Shown: positions 1-10,299, numbered from the stretch's first letter. The stretch: 64,000 nt of DNA from Cryoendolithus antarcticus (GCA_002077065.1 NAJO01000031.1:1-64000); one strand, 5' to 3'. Numbers and translations are program-made. Notes: generated by a model not told the origin, from the sequence alone.

Positions 1-676
1 ACAATCCCCCGTCAGATCCTCAAAAACACCTCCAAACCCGCCCTCGAACTCTGCGCCGAACGTGATCTCTCCTCCTACTCCCGCTTCACCCGCACAAGCG
101 TCGGAGAATTCATGTCCCTCTTCAGCAAAACCGTGGCCGAACGAACAAAACCCTCCCAACGCCAAGACATCGAAGAGCAATCCTACACCTTCCACGCCTA
201 CGGCCGCACAGAAGGCGTCGCGGGCATAATAATAAGCGATCACGAGTACCCCGCGCTCGTAGCGCACCAACTGCTATCCAAGATACTGGATGAGTTTCTA
301 GCGCGGTACCCGAAGACGGCGATTGAGGCTACGAGGGAAGGCGGCGGCCTGGTATTCCCGGAGCTGAAGGGGTATATTGAGAAGTATCAGGACCCTGCGG
401 CGGCGGATAGCATTATGCGGATTCAGAAGGAGCTGGACGAGACGAAGATTGTGCTGCATAAGACTATTGAGAGTGTGCTTGAACGAGGTACGTCCGTTTT
501 CTTCTTGCTGTACGATGACGATGAGGGGCGAGAATGTGGGACAAGAGTGCTGATCATGCGATTGTGCAGGCGAGAAGATCGATTCACTGGTTGCCAAGTC
601 TGATGGGCTGAGCGCGCAGAGCAAGATGTTCTATACCCAGGCCAAGAAGCAGAATTCCTGCTGCTCGGTAATGTAG
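1..676 (+). CDS. ykt6: Ykt6-type R-SNARE (5' end cut by window)
   Basis: Synaptobrevin-like R-SNARE of the Ykt6 family, which acts in ER-Golgi, intra-Golgi and vacuolar fusion and is held on membranes by C-terminal lipids. Reading starts in frame at base 1 without a start codon; the first ~40 residues give the end of the longin domain strand and the conserved [16 protein letters not shown] stretch. A phase-1 intron lies at 488-569 (GTACGT...GCAG) and joins ...LERG to [10 protein letters not shown]. The SNARE helix ends in QNSCCSVM, whose CCxx(M) tail is the prenylation/palmitoylation site diagnostic of Ykt6. The stop is at 674-676. The missing N-terminus is only about 10-15 residues in the family. 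Near certain. Confidence 0.95.
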
Positions 677-1338
677 ATTGATGATAGATGGTAATGCGAT
701 ACGATTTCTGGCACTCCTTGTGTACACGCGCACACACAATGCTGGCTGACAGCAGCGACTGCGTCCTCGAACGACCACGGCCCAACTCGAGCTGCGGGCG
801 ACGGCACTGTGGCAGCCAGTCGTTACACTGCCGCTGAACGGAGAAGAGGAACGTGCTGCGAATCGAAGTCTCCCGGAGCATGGCATCTCACCGACACCAC
901 ATCCGGTCAACGGCATTGCCGACTAGCTGTGTACGAGCACAGCTAGTCTCAGACGCCCGGAATAGTTAGTTACTACGGTAAGGTTTTCACTGCATCACGT
1001 GACATGTGAGGACACGATGACTGATGGCCAATGGCACATCTCTGCTGACCGAACCTTAATGCTCTCATGATAGCAGAAGACGGTACGTTGGTTTCGAAGA
1101 TGGCGTCCCCTGAGGACGTCTGATCATGGTCGGCCTTCATATCGCACGTACTCCCTTGCCTCCCCTCGCTCACTTCCGTCACACCAAGTGCTCACTCTCA
1201 AGGTACTCTTAACATCGCATCATCACTTCAGACCACTCTCATCACAGGTAACCAACTACACCACAACATCACTTCGAACTACGCTCACAACACAAGACCA
1301 TATCCACCTCACAACAACCCAATTCACCAAGACCAAGT
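677..1338. other. Intergenic, no gene recognised
   Basis: Holds the 3' flank of ykt6 and the likely 5' UTR of the next gene. Pyrimidine/CA-rich sequence from about 1190 to 1338 looks like a fungal 5' leader. The short ORFs here lack support. Confidence 0.5.
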
Positions 1339-1948
1339 ATGTCTTCGCATTACACCCCTTCAATGACCTTCGAGTACATCTCCCCCTCCCAATTAGCGAT
1401 GTCAGACATCAGCTCCCTCATCTCCATCGGCTCGATCTCGACGCTCAATCTCCCTGGCCCAGCCATAAGTCTCGACATCCTCACTCCCCGGACCTCAGTC
1501 TCCTCCGAGATGTTCCTCAACATTACGTCAGAGATCCGTTCGAATGGCTCTCGTCGCGATGTCGTGGATCTGGAGAGAGCCTATGAGCATGAGCTCTTTC
1601 ATATTGACTCACTGGAACTGTATCGATGGGGCGCTAGGTTGCCGGAGGGGAGTGTTGCATCATGTTGGTATCATAAGTCATTTTTTGTTTAAGGTCGTTC
1701 CGAAGGCATTCAAGGGGATTCTCAAGGGAGGGTTCTGCCGAGCGAAAACTGGACGTAGGGCCGCGGCGAAGTGTGGGGAGTGTGTTAAGTGGGAGGGGAG
1801 TGAAGGGTACGACAGTGAGCAGGGCTACGAGGACGAATGTGAGGGTTGTGAAGGGGAGGGTTCGCAAGTGAGCACTAGGCCAGTGAGTCCTTTGCTTGAG
1901 TTGGAGGAGACGACTTGGGAGGAGAGGAAGGAGGATGCGAGGTGGTAA
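1339..1948 (+). CDS. Small uncharacterised protein, probably two exons
   Basis: I do not recognise this protein. The ATG at 1339 opens about 105 residues (starting MSSHYTPSMTF) with a Ser/Ile-rich N-terminus and an acidic stretch (RRDVVDLERAYEHELFHID). A second frame then runs to a stop at 1948 and encodes a Lys/Cys segment, an acidic Glu/Gly/Cys segment and a tail of PVSPLLELEETTWEERKED. The two are joined in phase if 1654-1693 is an intron (GTTGCA...TTTAAG), but at 40 nt with a weak donor this is tentative. No membrane segment or signal peptide. Convergent with the PAQR gene downstream. Could instead be two chance ORFs, though both composition and the codon-like tail argue for one gene. Confidence 0.4.
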
Positions 1949-2224
1949 AGTGTTGGGAGTGAGGGTTTGAAGAACGATGGAGGGAAGATTTCAGGATAAG
2001 GTGAGCATGGCGATGGGATCAGAATGAGATGCCTTGCGAAGCAAAGTGGTGTGTAGTGCACATCGCATTCGCAAAACGGAGCTGCCTCCTCTTGCCAAGC
2101 CATGTACACCTGTATCTATGTACATCATAACATGACTTCAGTCACATCATTCCCGCGGCGTGCCGGACCGCGACGTATATGTGTGTATCGCAATCGTTTG
2201 GTCGATCTTCTCATTTCGAGCTGA

Positions 2225-3243
2225 CTAACATTGTCGTGTGCCTGGATTGTGACTAAAGTCAAACCCTATTAGCAAAGCCCGGTAATGCAACACAGCTCCG
2301 AGCACGGCACACGCGTGAAAGATCTGATGTGATGCGCCGAAAACGTCAAACGTGCCAGGCGTGAAGCGTTCTGGAATGCGAAACTGATGGTACCCGGGTC
2401 AGCGACAGGCTTCCTATGGGAAGCATCGCCATCACGTACACAATATATTAACGCGCCTGCGAGATAGCTGACACCCTCCCAGCGTAAGACCTCCCAGCCG
2501 ATCATTTCATTGACCCTGGGTCGGCCCCATCGCTGCGCGACGTGGTTCATTGGCAAGATACCATAGCAGCCGATAAGTACGAACAACACTGCCCTCACAT
2601 TTCGCCAACTGTGATGTCGGAACCTGGGTAGCGTGCAGAACAGCCCACACAGAGCGCTGATCACGATGATCTGGAAATGTCAGATCAGCAAGCACCTTCG
2701 ATCACGAGGGGAAACACGCACCCCTCCAGAGTAAGCCAGCCACCAAGCTCTATCGCAATAGAAGCCATAGTACGCTCCAGACACGATCGTCGCACTGATC
2801 AAGCCAAAGACTCCATACAAGTCGAACAGCAACCACTTCCCATTAGCCTCCGCCGAATGATTCGCAAACAAATGGAACAGTGCACTGCTTCCAAAGCATC
2901 CCGCTGCTGCTGCGAAAAACACCCCGAACACCAACACATCATTGAACTCCGAGGTCGAATACCGCATTAGTACGTCATTGAACGTCTGCACCGCCCAACC
3001 CAAAAACACGACCGATGCGATTAGGTGCGTGTAGATGTTTGAGGTCTGGTTATGCAGGTACCCGAGACTGGCAAAGCAGGCTGCGTAGGATTGCGAGACC
3101 GCGCGGTAGTGGCCCATGATGTGTTCATTGTTTTCGAGTTGCCAGAATGCGGCTTCGGAGCGGGTGTGGATGAGTTTCGGTTTGATTGGTCGTCGTGTTG
3201 CTCTTGGAGAGGTGGATCCTGGGACTGATGGCTTTCTCGTCAT
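2225..3243 (-). CDS. PAQR / haemolysin III-type seven-TM protein (Izh family)
   Basis: Member of the adiponectin-receptor/haemolysin III family; fungal members (Izh1-4) affect sterol and zinc homeostasis. Three exons: 3243-2722, 2670-2440 and 2383-2225, with introns of 51 nt (GTGCGT) and 56 nt (GTACGT), giving about 303 residues. Family marks are visible: NEHIMGHYR and NIYTHLIASVVF before TM1, the FHLFANHS metal-site histidine segment, YYGFYCD, and in the last exon RIPERFTPGTFD followed by GASHQIFH with the two conserved histidines. The start at 3243 (MTRKPSVPG) was chosen as the first ATG before family-like sequence; an earlier frame runs to 3387 but has only unusual Cys/Ser/Trp-rich residues. 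Divergent from the acyltransferase gene. Confidence 0.9.
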
Positions 3244-3524
3244 CACATCCTGGGAGGATGGTGATGTCTGGACGAAACACCAAATGCCGCGAAAAGAGCA
3301 ACGTGGTGTTGTTGACCACGCGCTTGGCGACACGCACGCCCAGAACCGGCCGCACCTCCCGAATTGGGACCGACAGCCGTAAATCAATATTCAAAGCCTA
3401 GAACAGTAAACACGTGGGTTTTCCACGTGTAAAAGAAGAGCTGGCCCGGAAACTTGGCTCGGCCTCACAGATGCACCGACGGCATCCGTCGGTTGGCACC
3501 TGTATCACTCTCACAGCGCCTGCA
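3244..3524. promoter_or_regulatory. Divergent promoter region, PAQR gene and acyltransferase
   Basis: 281 bases between two divergent starts. No TATA box or defined motif could be assigned. It shrinks by 54 bases if the acyltransferase begins at the upstream in-frame ATG at 3471. Confidence 0.4.
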
Positions 3525-4918
3525 ATGACCGATGTCGACGGTAACACCGCCATGCGGTCTCCTCGCAAGACTGGCCTACCGGTCGGAAATGGTGAGGTTA
3601 GAGGACCAGACATACGCAATCTCAAGACTCGAGGTTTGCGTCCGGCGATTATCACTATCGCAGACTACGTTCAGTGCACCGTCGTGCTGCTCAGTGCCGC
3701 TGCCGTAACCATATGGTGAGTTCCATCATGCCTCTGCCGTATGGGCTGTTACCGACGGGAGGGCTGAAGTTAGGTTTCACAACCAGCCTCCATGTGCAAC
3801 AATGGCTTGGTCTGCCACTCCGGCTTGTCAGTCCCTCTTGGTCAGACGCATGGCAGGCCGCTGTAAAAGCACGCACTGCTCTGCTATTGCTCGGTCTTAA
3901 CCAATGGCGAGCACCTGTCTCTGCTAGAAATACCTGGGATGCGAGCCTGGATGGTCAGATACGCCAGACAGCGGAAGGTAGTGTCACTTTCGACTTTCCG
4001 CGGCGCCTCGTCATGATCGCGAACCACCAGGTAGCCGGCTGATAACGTCCCTGTCGCTCTGGTGTTTGCTGACTTCAGGACCCGTAGCTCTACACCGACT
4101 GGCTCGTCCTCTGGTGGAGCGCATACACAGCCGGACACCACGGCCATTTTTACATTGTGCTCAAAGATGCTCTCGGAAAGATCCCGATGATCGGTAGCGG
4201 CATTAGATTCTTTTGCTGGATCCTTCTCAGCCGGCGCTGGGAGAGCGACAAGTCAAGTCTTGAGCGCGGCTTGGCACATTTTTCCAAGGCTAGCATGCCG
4301 ATGTGGCTGCTGATCTTTCCCGAGGGCACGAACCTGACGAAGAGGTCTGCAGCAATAAGTCGGAAATGGGCCGAGAAGAATGGTTTGTCGTGTTCCGATC
4401 TCACTTTGTTACCACGGTCCAGAGGTCTTCTGGCATGTCTGCAGGGTCTCGAAGGAACTGTGGAGTGGGTATACGATTGTACTATCGCATATGATGGTAT
4501 CCCGTAAGCATTCTCTAAGTCCAGATCCCACGTTGCGCTCAGCTCACCACCATCTAGTCGAGGCCAAGACGGTCAAGATCTCTTCAACCTCAAGACGTTG
4601 TACGTCCAGGGCCGACCAGCGCCTTTCACACATGCGCACTGGCGGCGATTCGCCATCAATAAGATACCGCTACGCGACGCCGAAGCGTTCGATCGCTGGT
4701 TGCTGAAACGATGGGCAGAGAAAGGCGAATTGCTCGAGCACTTCCGCGCTCATGGTGGGTTTCCAGACACTCAGGGGAGCATCACCTCAAGTGTCGAGCT
4801 CCGCAGCCCGTTCGAGATGCTGCAGATCCTGACAGGCGTGGTTGCTGTGATAGCGGGCTGGCTGATGCTGCGATTCGCTTGGAGCAGCATCGTGTCTCTC
4901 GCCAATGAAGTGTCATAG
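3525..4918 (+). CDS. 1-acyl-sn-glycerol-3-phosphate acyltransferase-like protein (LCLAT/Cst26 type)
   Basis: Lysophospholipid acyltransferase of the PlsC superfamily, transferring fatty acyl groups from acyl-CoA to lysophospholipids in ER membranes. Four exons: 3525-3715, 3787-4030, 4088-4503 and 4558-4918, all phase-consistent, about 403 residues. The H-x4-D catalytic motif is split by intron 2: ANHQ ends exon 2 and LYTDW begins exon 3 (His144, Asp149). Further marks are block II (LLSRRWESDKSS), block III (LIFPEGTN) and block IV (YDCTIAYDGIP). Hydrophobic segments lie near the N-terminus (VVLLSAAAVTI) and at the C-terminus (ILTGVVAVIAGWLML). Start at 3525 (MTDVDGN); an in-frame ATG at 3471 is the alternative. 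Related to yeast Cst26 and human LCLAT1/AGPAT5; exact substrate cannot be read from sequence. Confidence 0.9.
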
Positions 4919-4963
4919 CAACAGACTGTGATATCCAGGACAATCACATCCATATGACCTCGT

Positions 4964-6880
4964 TCACTGATACCGCTGACGTCCCAAACTCTCACTCCCC
5001 ACTCCCGTAACCGCAGTAATGAACATACCCCCCATCCCGCTCCCGATACTCTTACTCCTCGTATCATAAATATTCACATCCCAGTCCTCTTCCTTCCCGG
5101 CCAAGCGTCCAACGATACACTTTGTCCGATGCAGCACCTCAGGCGTGAGCATGCTAGGCTTATGCTTGGCCGTGATGTGCGACATCAAAGCATCCAGATT
5201 CAAGTGTGCTGATTTTGTGCGAGATTGCGCGGCACAGATGATGCAGGCGTAGGTGTAGTCTGAGGGCCTGATGTGGGAAGTTTGGGAGTATACATGGGAC
5301 TTCGCGAGGAAGAGCCAGCGGTAGCGGACGCCGCTGGGGGCGAGAGTGATTTGCTCGAGTAGCATATGTGGGTCGTTAGGGATACGAGAGCGAAATGAAC
5401 AATCGGTGCATTGCCAATGAGGGATGTCTTGGCCGTTGTGCGGTACCGCAGTGATCTGTAGGCCATGCTCGAGTGATCGTCGTGTCTGCCAGGCACCTCT
5501 GCAGAAGCCGTGGTACCTGTTGTGGGCGGTTGGTTCGGAGAGTGGTGACCAGACTTCGTCCTGCTCGGGTGACCACATCAGGTGCTCGGCGCTTGACCTT
5601 GAGCCAGAGCTTGAAGACGGGCCTGTCAGAGTGTACATGCTGGGACGCAGACTCGTTGAGTAGCTGCCACCTCTGTCCGGAAGCATGGACAGGGTATCTT
5701 GGGTCGGGATCGTAGGCGCTGAGTCTGACCGATTCGAACGGTCAAATGACTGTTGTGTGCTGCCACTATCATGTGTGCGTAATGTGAGTGTCGGGGACGC
5801 TGACGAAGACGATTCAACTTGCGCGTTGCCGGGCCCGTCGTTACTTGCGTTGTGTGATGCCGACATCGGGCCATAATGTTGATATTGAAGATCGTCAAGT
5901 CCCCACTGAGCTGCTACTACAGAGTCTAGACGGTCCCTACCCAGTCTAGGGACGCTGGCGCCCACTGGCTGTGCTGCTGGCGATCGCAAATTGGCCGAAG
6001 GACCAGAGGGGTAGTAGAGCGACATGTCGTTCATGGCCTGAGTAATTCCATCATCTAAGCCCCCTATCCTGGTTTGTGGACGGCTATGGTCGCTCATGCT
6101 GAAGCTACGAAGAGTCGCATTGTCGTCAGCGTTCCTCCGAAGCTGCGGCACAAGCCACGCAAATGACGGCGCGAGGGACGCGATCGAACCTCCACGTTGT
6201 AGAGAGCCCGAAGGCGGGCTGAGCATAAAGCGCGGATTCTGCACCGGAGGTCCAGCAGAGGTGCTCGGTATGCTCACAGCTGCTGGCAACGCCATGCGCG
6301 CAGTCTGAAACGATGCTAGGGTTTCGTCGGATCCACGCCGTTGCAGGGTCAGCAGAGCTGGCGAAGGTATAGGCTCGCGTGACATGAACCTCTGCAAATC
6401 TGGTTCCGCGTCAAGCGATCGTGGCACCTCCATTGCAACAGTGATCCGATAGCATAGTCCGTCCATACTTCTGATGGCCTCCAGTCGATTCGACACTGAT
6501 GCATCGTGCAATTTATGCATATTGAGAGCAGCATTCTCGACGTCTCGGGCGATCTGCAAAGCTCTAATGACCTCGCCTTGGAGGCGAATGACCACATCCT
6601 TGAGCTCACTGGTCGCGGTGGAATCGCCTCGCTCGAACGCATAGCCGAATTGCTGTCTCCGCGCAAATCCAGTCTGATCGATCTGCATTGCGCCATCTAC
6701 AAGTGATGTGTGGAGCATGCGTTCCTGGACAGCTTGCTCCATGTCCCTCTCTCGATCTCTTCGCCTTCGCCTTCTCTCTCTACGCTCTCTAATGATGACT
6801 GTGAGCTCCGCAGCTCCATGGAAGGCCGAGACGACTGCCGCGACGCAGCCGACTACTGCTACGACCTCTAGACCAGACAT
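4964..6880 (-). CDS. Uncharacterised fungal protein with C-terminal zinc-finger-like Cys/His region
   Basis: Single open frame of 638 residues from ATG 6880. The N-terminus (SGLEVVAVVGCVAAVVSAFH) is a hydrophobic helix typical of many fungal proteins of unknown role, followed by an Arg run (RERRERRRRRRDRERD). A long Ser/Pro/Thr-rich, probably disordered middle follows. Near the C-terminus come a CxxC pair (QCTDCSF) and a C2H2-like unit (CIICAAQ...HITAKH, C-x2-C ... H-x4-H). These suggest a nucleic-acid or protein-binding role, but no function is assigned. Convergent with the acyltransferase, with only 45 bases between the stops. A spliced 5' extension is possible (see findings). The open frame continues 14 codons upstream without an ATG. 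Confidence 0.75.
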   Translation of the reverse strand: MSGLEVVAVVGCVAAVVSAFHGAAELTVIIRERRERRRRRRDRERDMEQAVQERMLHTSLVDGAMQIDQTGFARRQQFGYAFERGDSTATSELKDVVIRLQGEVIRALQIARDVENAALNMHKLHDASVSNRLEAIRSMDGLCYRITVAMEVPRSLDAEPDLQRFMSREPIPSPALLTLQRRGSDETLASFQTARMALPAAVSIPSTSAGPPVQNPRFMLSPPSGSLQRGGSIASLAPSFAWLVPQLRRNADDNATLRSFSMSDHSRPQTRIGGLDDGITQAMNDMSLYYPSGPSANLRSPAAQPVGASVPRLGRDRLDSVVAAQWGLDDLQYQHYGPMSASHNASNDGPGNAQVESSSSASPTLTLRTHDSGSTQQSFDRSNRSDSAPTIPTQDTLSMLPDRGGSYSTSLRPSMYTLTGPSSSSGSRSSAEHLMWSPEQDEVWSPLSEPTAHNRYHGFCRGAWQTRRSLEHGLQITAVPHNGQDIPHWQCTDCSFRSRIPNDPHMLLEQITLAPSGVRYRWLFLAKSHVYSQTSHIRPSDYTYACIICAAQSRTKSAHLNLDALMSHITAKHKPSMLTPEVLHRTKCIVGRLAGKEEDWDVNIYDTRSKSIGSGMGGMFITAVTGVGSESLGRQRYQ

Positions 6881-7515
6881 GACTTGCAACTGGCTAGCTC
6901 GGAAAGCTTCGTGAGTGCTCAAGTTTGGCGATCAGTACGTAGAATTGATATGAGAAAACCTCACGCGAGATTGACAGATCGAGAGAGAGTGACAGACAGC
7001 ATTAACAAGAACGGTGAAGGGAAAAAGAGATCGCCAAACCAACATACCGCGGTAACAGTCACGCACGAAGCGGCCTCAGCCTCCGCCTCATCCCACTTGA
7101 CAATGAGGCTGTTCGCATCTTGGCACAAGTTGACCAGTCACCAGTAGGCAGACTTCCGCTGCAAGTAGCCGCAGCAGGACGCCTCAAGCGAGGCTCGTGG
7201 GGTAGCGCAGAGGGGTGCAGATGGTACGTATCTTGTACATAGTGATGGCCGCAGAGCAGAGACCGGTGAAAATCTTTGTGCTGTACGCTAGAGCGTCGGT
7301 CGAGTACGGCGGACATCTTAGACCTATTGGGGTGTACGGGTTCAAGAGATAGAGGACATGAATGTTGATTGAAGGAGGAAGGAAGAGCAAACAATTGACA
7401 TCACCAAGAGATCTTGTCATTGCTTAGCGCGTTGACTGACTCGCCAGATTCGACGTCACCTGCAAGATCAACATCAGACGTGATCGCTACTGTGTTGTAG
7501 GTTCATATTAACATT
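6881..7515. promoter_or_regulatory. Divergent region between the zinc-finger-like gene and bud13
   Basis: 635 bases that must hold both promoters. On the minus strand around 7030-7130 one frame reads NLCQDANSLIVKWDEAEAEA and ends at a perfect GTATGT donor, so part may be a 5' exon of the minus-strand gene. On the plus strand a TAG immediately before GTTCAT near 7500 may end a 5' UTR intron. Neither is proven. Confidence 0.35.
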
Positions 7516-8493
7516 ATGACTCTTTCCGACTACCTCGCGAAAAATTACCTCTCCGCCGATCCTGTCACATCCAAGAAGCGCAAACGTTCGAAGAAGGAAG
7601 CAGACGTTTCCGGCCTCTCAATCACAGCCGAAACAGAAGACTGGACGAACCCAACCCAAAACCCCGATGAAGACGACGATGGTCCCACGATAGCAGGCTC
7701 AACTCACCACAAGAAAGCGACCAAAAAGTCGAAATGGCTGCGCATAGGCGTCGAAGCGCCGAAAGATGCCGAGCAAGCGGCTGCAGATGCCATATTAGCA
7801 GATGCGCAAGCGGAGAAGAACGCGCGAGATGAGGACGACGATGAAGCGCCGGCTGTGATGGAAGGAGATGCGATGGCGAACGGCGCAATGGCAGGCTTGC
7901 AGTCAGCGGAGCAAGTCACGGCCGCTGTGCGGCGAAAGGAGAAAGCGGAGAAGAAAGCCATGACAGACGCCGGCTTAGACCCAACCGGCAAAGCGCAAGA
8001 GACAATCTACCGCGACGCCTCAGGAAGGATCATAAACGTCGCCATGAAGCGGGCGGAGCTGCGGGCGAAAGCCGAGGAAGAGGAGCGGAAAAAGGCCGAG
8101 GCGATAGAAAACCAGAAAGGCGACGTGCAGAAGCGCCAGGCGCAGGAGCGGAAAGAGGCGCTGGTCGAGGCGAAGGTTATGGGCGTTGCGAGGTATGCAG
8201 ATGACGCGAAGCTGAATGATGAGTTTAAAGAGCGGGAGCGGTGGAATGATCCGATGGCAAAGTTGATCGCGAGTAAGAAGTCATCGAGTGGGGAGACGAA
8301 GAGTGCAGGGAAGGCGAAGGGTGGTGGGAAGAGCTATCAGGGAGCATTCGAGCCGAATCGATATGGCATACGGCCTGGATGGAGGTGGGATGGGGTGGAC
8401 AGAGGGAATGGGTTTGAGAGGAAGTGGTTCGCAGCGAGGAATAAAGCCAAGGATCGCAAGGAGCTGGAGTACATGTGGCAGATGGACGAATGA
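7516..8493 (+). CDS. bud13: Pre-mRNA-splicing factor Bud13/Cwc26
   Basis: Subunit of the RES complex, which binds the activated spliceosome and supports splicing and nuclear retention of pre-mRNA. Intronless, 325 residues. The N-terminus starts MTLSDYLAKNYLS followed by a Lys-rich stretch, as in Bud13. The conserved core has ETIYRDASGRIINVAMKR, then a long Lys/Glu/Ala helix, and the C-terminus carries the family signature NRYGIRPGWRWDGVDRGNGFE ending in a short tail (about residues 287-325). Length fits fungal homologues. Near certain. The next gene on the other strand ends only five bases beyond its stop. Confidence 0.95.
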   Translation: MTLSDYLAKNYLSADPVTSKKRKRSKKEADVSGLSITAETEDWTNPTQNPDEDDDGPTIAGSTHHKKATKKSKWLRIGVEAPKDAEQAAADAILADAQAEKNARDEDDDEAPAVMEGDAMANGAMAGLQSAEQVTAAVRRKEKAEKKAMTDAGLDPTGKAQETIYRDASGRIINVAMKRAELRAKAEEEERKKAEAIENQKGDVQKRQAQERKEALVEAKVMGVARYADDAKLNDEFKERERWNDPMAKLIASKKSSSGETKSAGKAKGGGKSYQGAFEPNRYGIRPGWRWDGVDRGNGFERKWFAARNKAKDRKELEYMWQMDE

Positions 8494-8498
8494 ATTGG

Positions 8499-8844
8499 TC
8501 AAACATGTGGAAATCCTGGCATATATCCCATCCCGAGACCCGTATGGTACGGCTTACGCTTGCGAATCTTCGAGTTCTCGCTCTTGCTCTTGCTCGAGCC
8601 GCGGAAACCCTCCACCTCGGCCGCTGCAATCGTCTTCATGTGCTCCTCCTGCCATTCCAGGAACGTCGGCGTGGGTCTGCTCTCCTCCGATGATGCTGCT
8701 GCCGTCATAGTCAGTCCAACAGGCCCGGAGCTCCATGTGAAGTGACCCCTTACCAGAGCTCTTGCAACGCGCGTAAGCGCCGAACAGTGCCTCCTTGGCC
8801 GCCTCGACCTTGTCACTCCGCTACTTCTTCTCCAGCCTAGACAT
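8499..8844 (-). pseudogene. Short Lys-rich protein, copy 1 of a duplicated unit, with in-frame TAG
   Basis: Two exons: 8844-8754 and 8698-8499, separated by a 55-nt intron with a perfect GTAAGG donor and GACTGAC branch site. The reading is MSRLEKK-stop-RSDKVEAAKEALFGAY..., then PTFLEWQEEHMKTIAAAEVEGF and a basic tail ending in YMPGFPHV. The TAG at 8821-8823 is codon 8. The ATG sits directly after the TGA of the F-box frame (8845-8847). A paralogue with the same layout lies at 10300-10571 (shared FGAY and PTF..WQ...KTI), so this is a real family, but I do not know its function. Either the gene is broken by one nonsense change, or translation begins inside another exon I cannot see. Confidence 0.5.
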
Positions 8845-9767
8845 TCACAGCTCGTTGAGCGGGTAATCCACTCCCAGCTGCAGCTTTGCACTGAGAACGA
8901 AGTCTGAGCGGACATTGCACTGGCTGTCGTGATCACTTGTATCCGCGTACGGACACAATCGATGCATTTCACTATACTCGCGCACCATGTCCGAAATCTC
9001 GCCAAGCGTGCAGCAGCTGATACTCATCATCGTGTCGAGCGGTTCAGGACTGCGCGATCGGCGCATGCCGTTAGTCTGGCACCTGCACAGCGGACGGATC
9101 TTCACCGTGCGGACTGGGGGCTGGCACAGATACATCGCGCGCAACGATGCAGGTAACCGTCTTCGAGATCCACAAAAGTCTGCCGCCCGGAACGTCACGA
9201 TGAAGCTCAGCTGTCCGTCAAGCTCCATACCAGATGATTTAAACTCTGGTGGCCACACCTCTATAACATCGAACGGGGCCGTCAATTGGTCCCGGAGATG
9301 TGAGTCCCACGGCGGCTCACTGAACTCCCAAGCCGGCATTCCAGGAACGCAGTGTACGAGGTACTGATCAGCATCGTAAAGCTTGAAGCTGGGTCAGGTA
9401 GCAGAAACATTCTGCGCTGAGCGATGTCGGACTCGCCAATAATCTCAAGCAGGCGACTGTCTGTCCGTTGTAATCTGATGAGATCCACAACGCTGAGATG
9501 CATGAAGATACCGTCCGCGAGCTCTGAGACTTCGCAGACGCGCATCGCGGCGTCGGGTTCGTCTTCCGGGACGGGGTGAAACTCGGGTGGTGGAGGTATG
9601 TTTGAGAGCATGCGGTGGATGTCCAAGACCCGCTCGAGCTCGGGACCATAGCTGTCCATAGTATCGATGAGGTGTTCCGTCTGATGCAACAGACGAGTGT
9701 GGTGCTGTTGCTGAGCAGCCATGTGCGAGGTGTGGCGGAGACCCACTTCATGGAGGACGAGTGCCAT
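8845..9767 (-). pseudogene. F-box protein gene, copy 1, with a frameshift
   Basis: F-box proteins recruit substrates to SCF ubiquitin ligases. From ATG 9767 (MALVLHEVG) the frame gives an F-box: VCEVSELADGIFMHLSVVDL, then LQRTDSRLLEIIGES and RRMFLLPD. It leaves frame near 9367-9372, and the homologous continuation (DQYLVHCVPGMPAWEF) lies one base over. The second frame has the family's RAMYLCQPPV motif and LCPYADTSD and ends with NEL-stop at 8845. The paralogue at 10572-11334 reads straight through this point as MLDQRIEACMPGVPTW, so a lost base explains the break better than an intron; the only phase-correct intron would be 38 nt. Probably a pseudogene or an assembly error. Confidence 0.6.
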
Positions 9768-10299
9768 TTCGAAACTTAGTATCCACAAGCTTGGCCCGGC
9801 TACGAGGTGAGGTGATGTGGTCAATTACGTTGACGTGAAATAGAGTCCCGCATTTATAGCCTACCTTGCTCGACCAGTCCCACGCAATCATGCAGGTATC
9901 CATGCACGAGCGCGTTGGCAATCGAAATACGTCAACTTCACGTCGCACCACTTCCAGTGAGATGTGCTATGACTGGCTGCTGCCTGTGGCATGATTGCGG
10001 TTTAGCGTAGTGGTGTACTGAGCAAGGCAAAACTAGGGACGATTATGATGCCGCCATGCGAGAGTGCAGTTTCCGGGTCTGGGTGCTCTGTTCGCGTAGA
10101 CAAGGCATATCAATATCGAGTCGTTGCTGCCTTGTCATTGTACAACACTGTAAGCTCGTCGCGCTGCATTCAGCAAGATAAGTCTGTAGCAGATCAGGTA
10201 GAACAACTGCCACCGAGGAGTAATGAAGAACTTCCAAGCTCAATGGCTATTGCTGCCTGCACACTGAGTGCGGAACTCCTGTGCCAGCGCTCAATCGAG
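9768..10299. other. Spacer between the two duplicated units
   Basis: 532 bases without a supported gene. It should contain the promoter of F-box copy 1 and the 3' end of the upstream unit. Confidence 0.4.
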
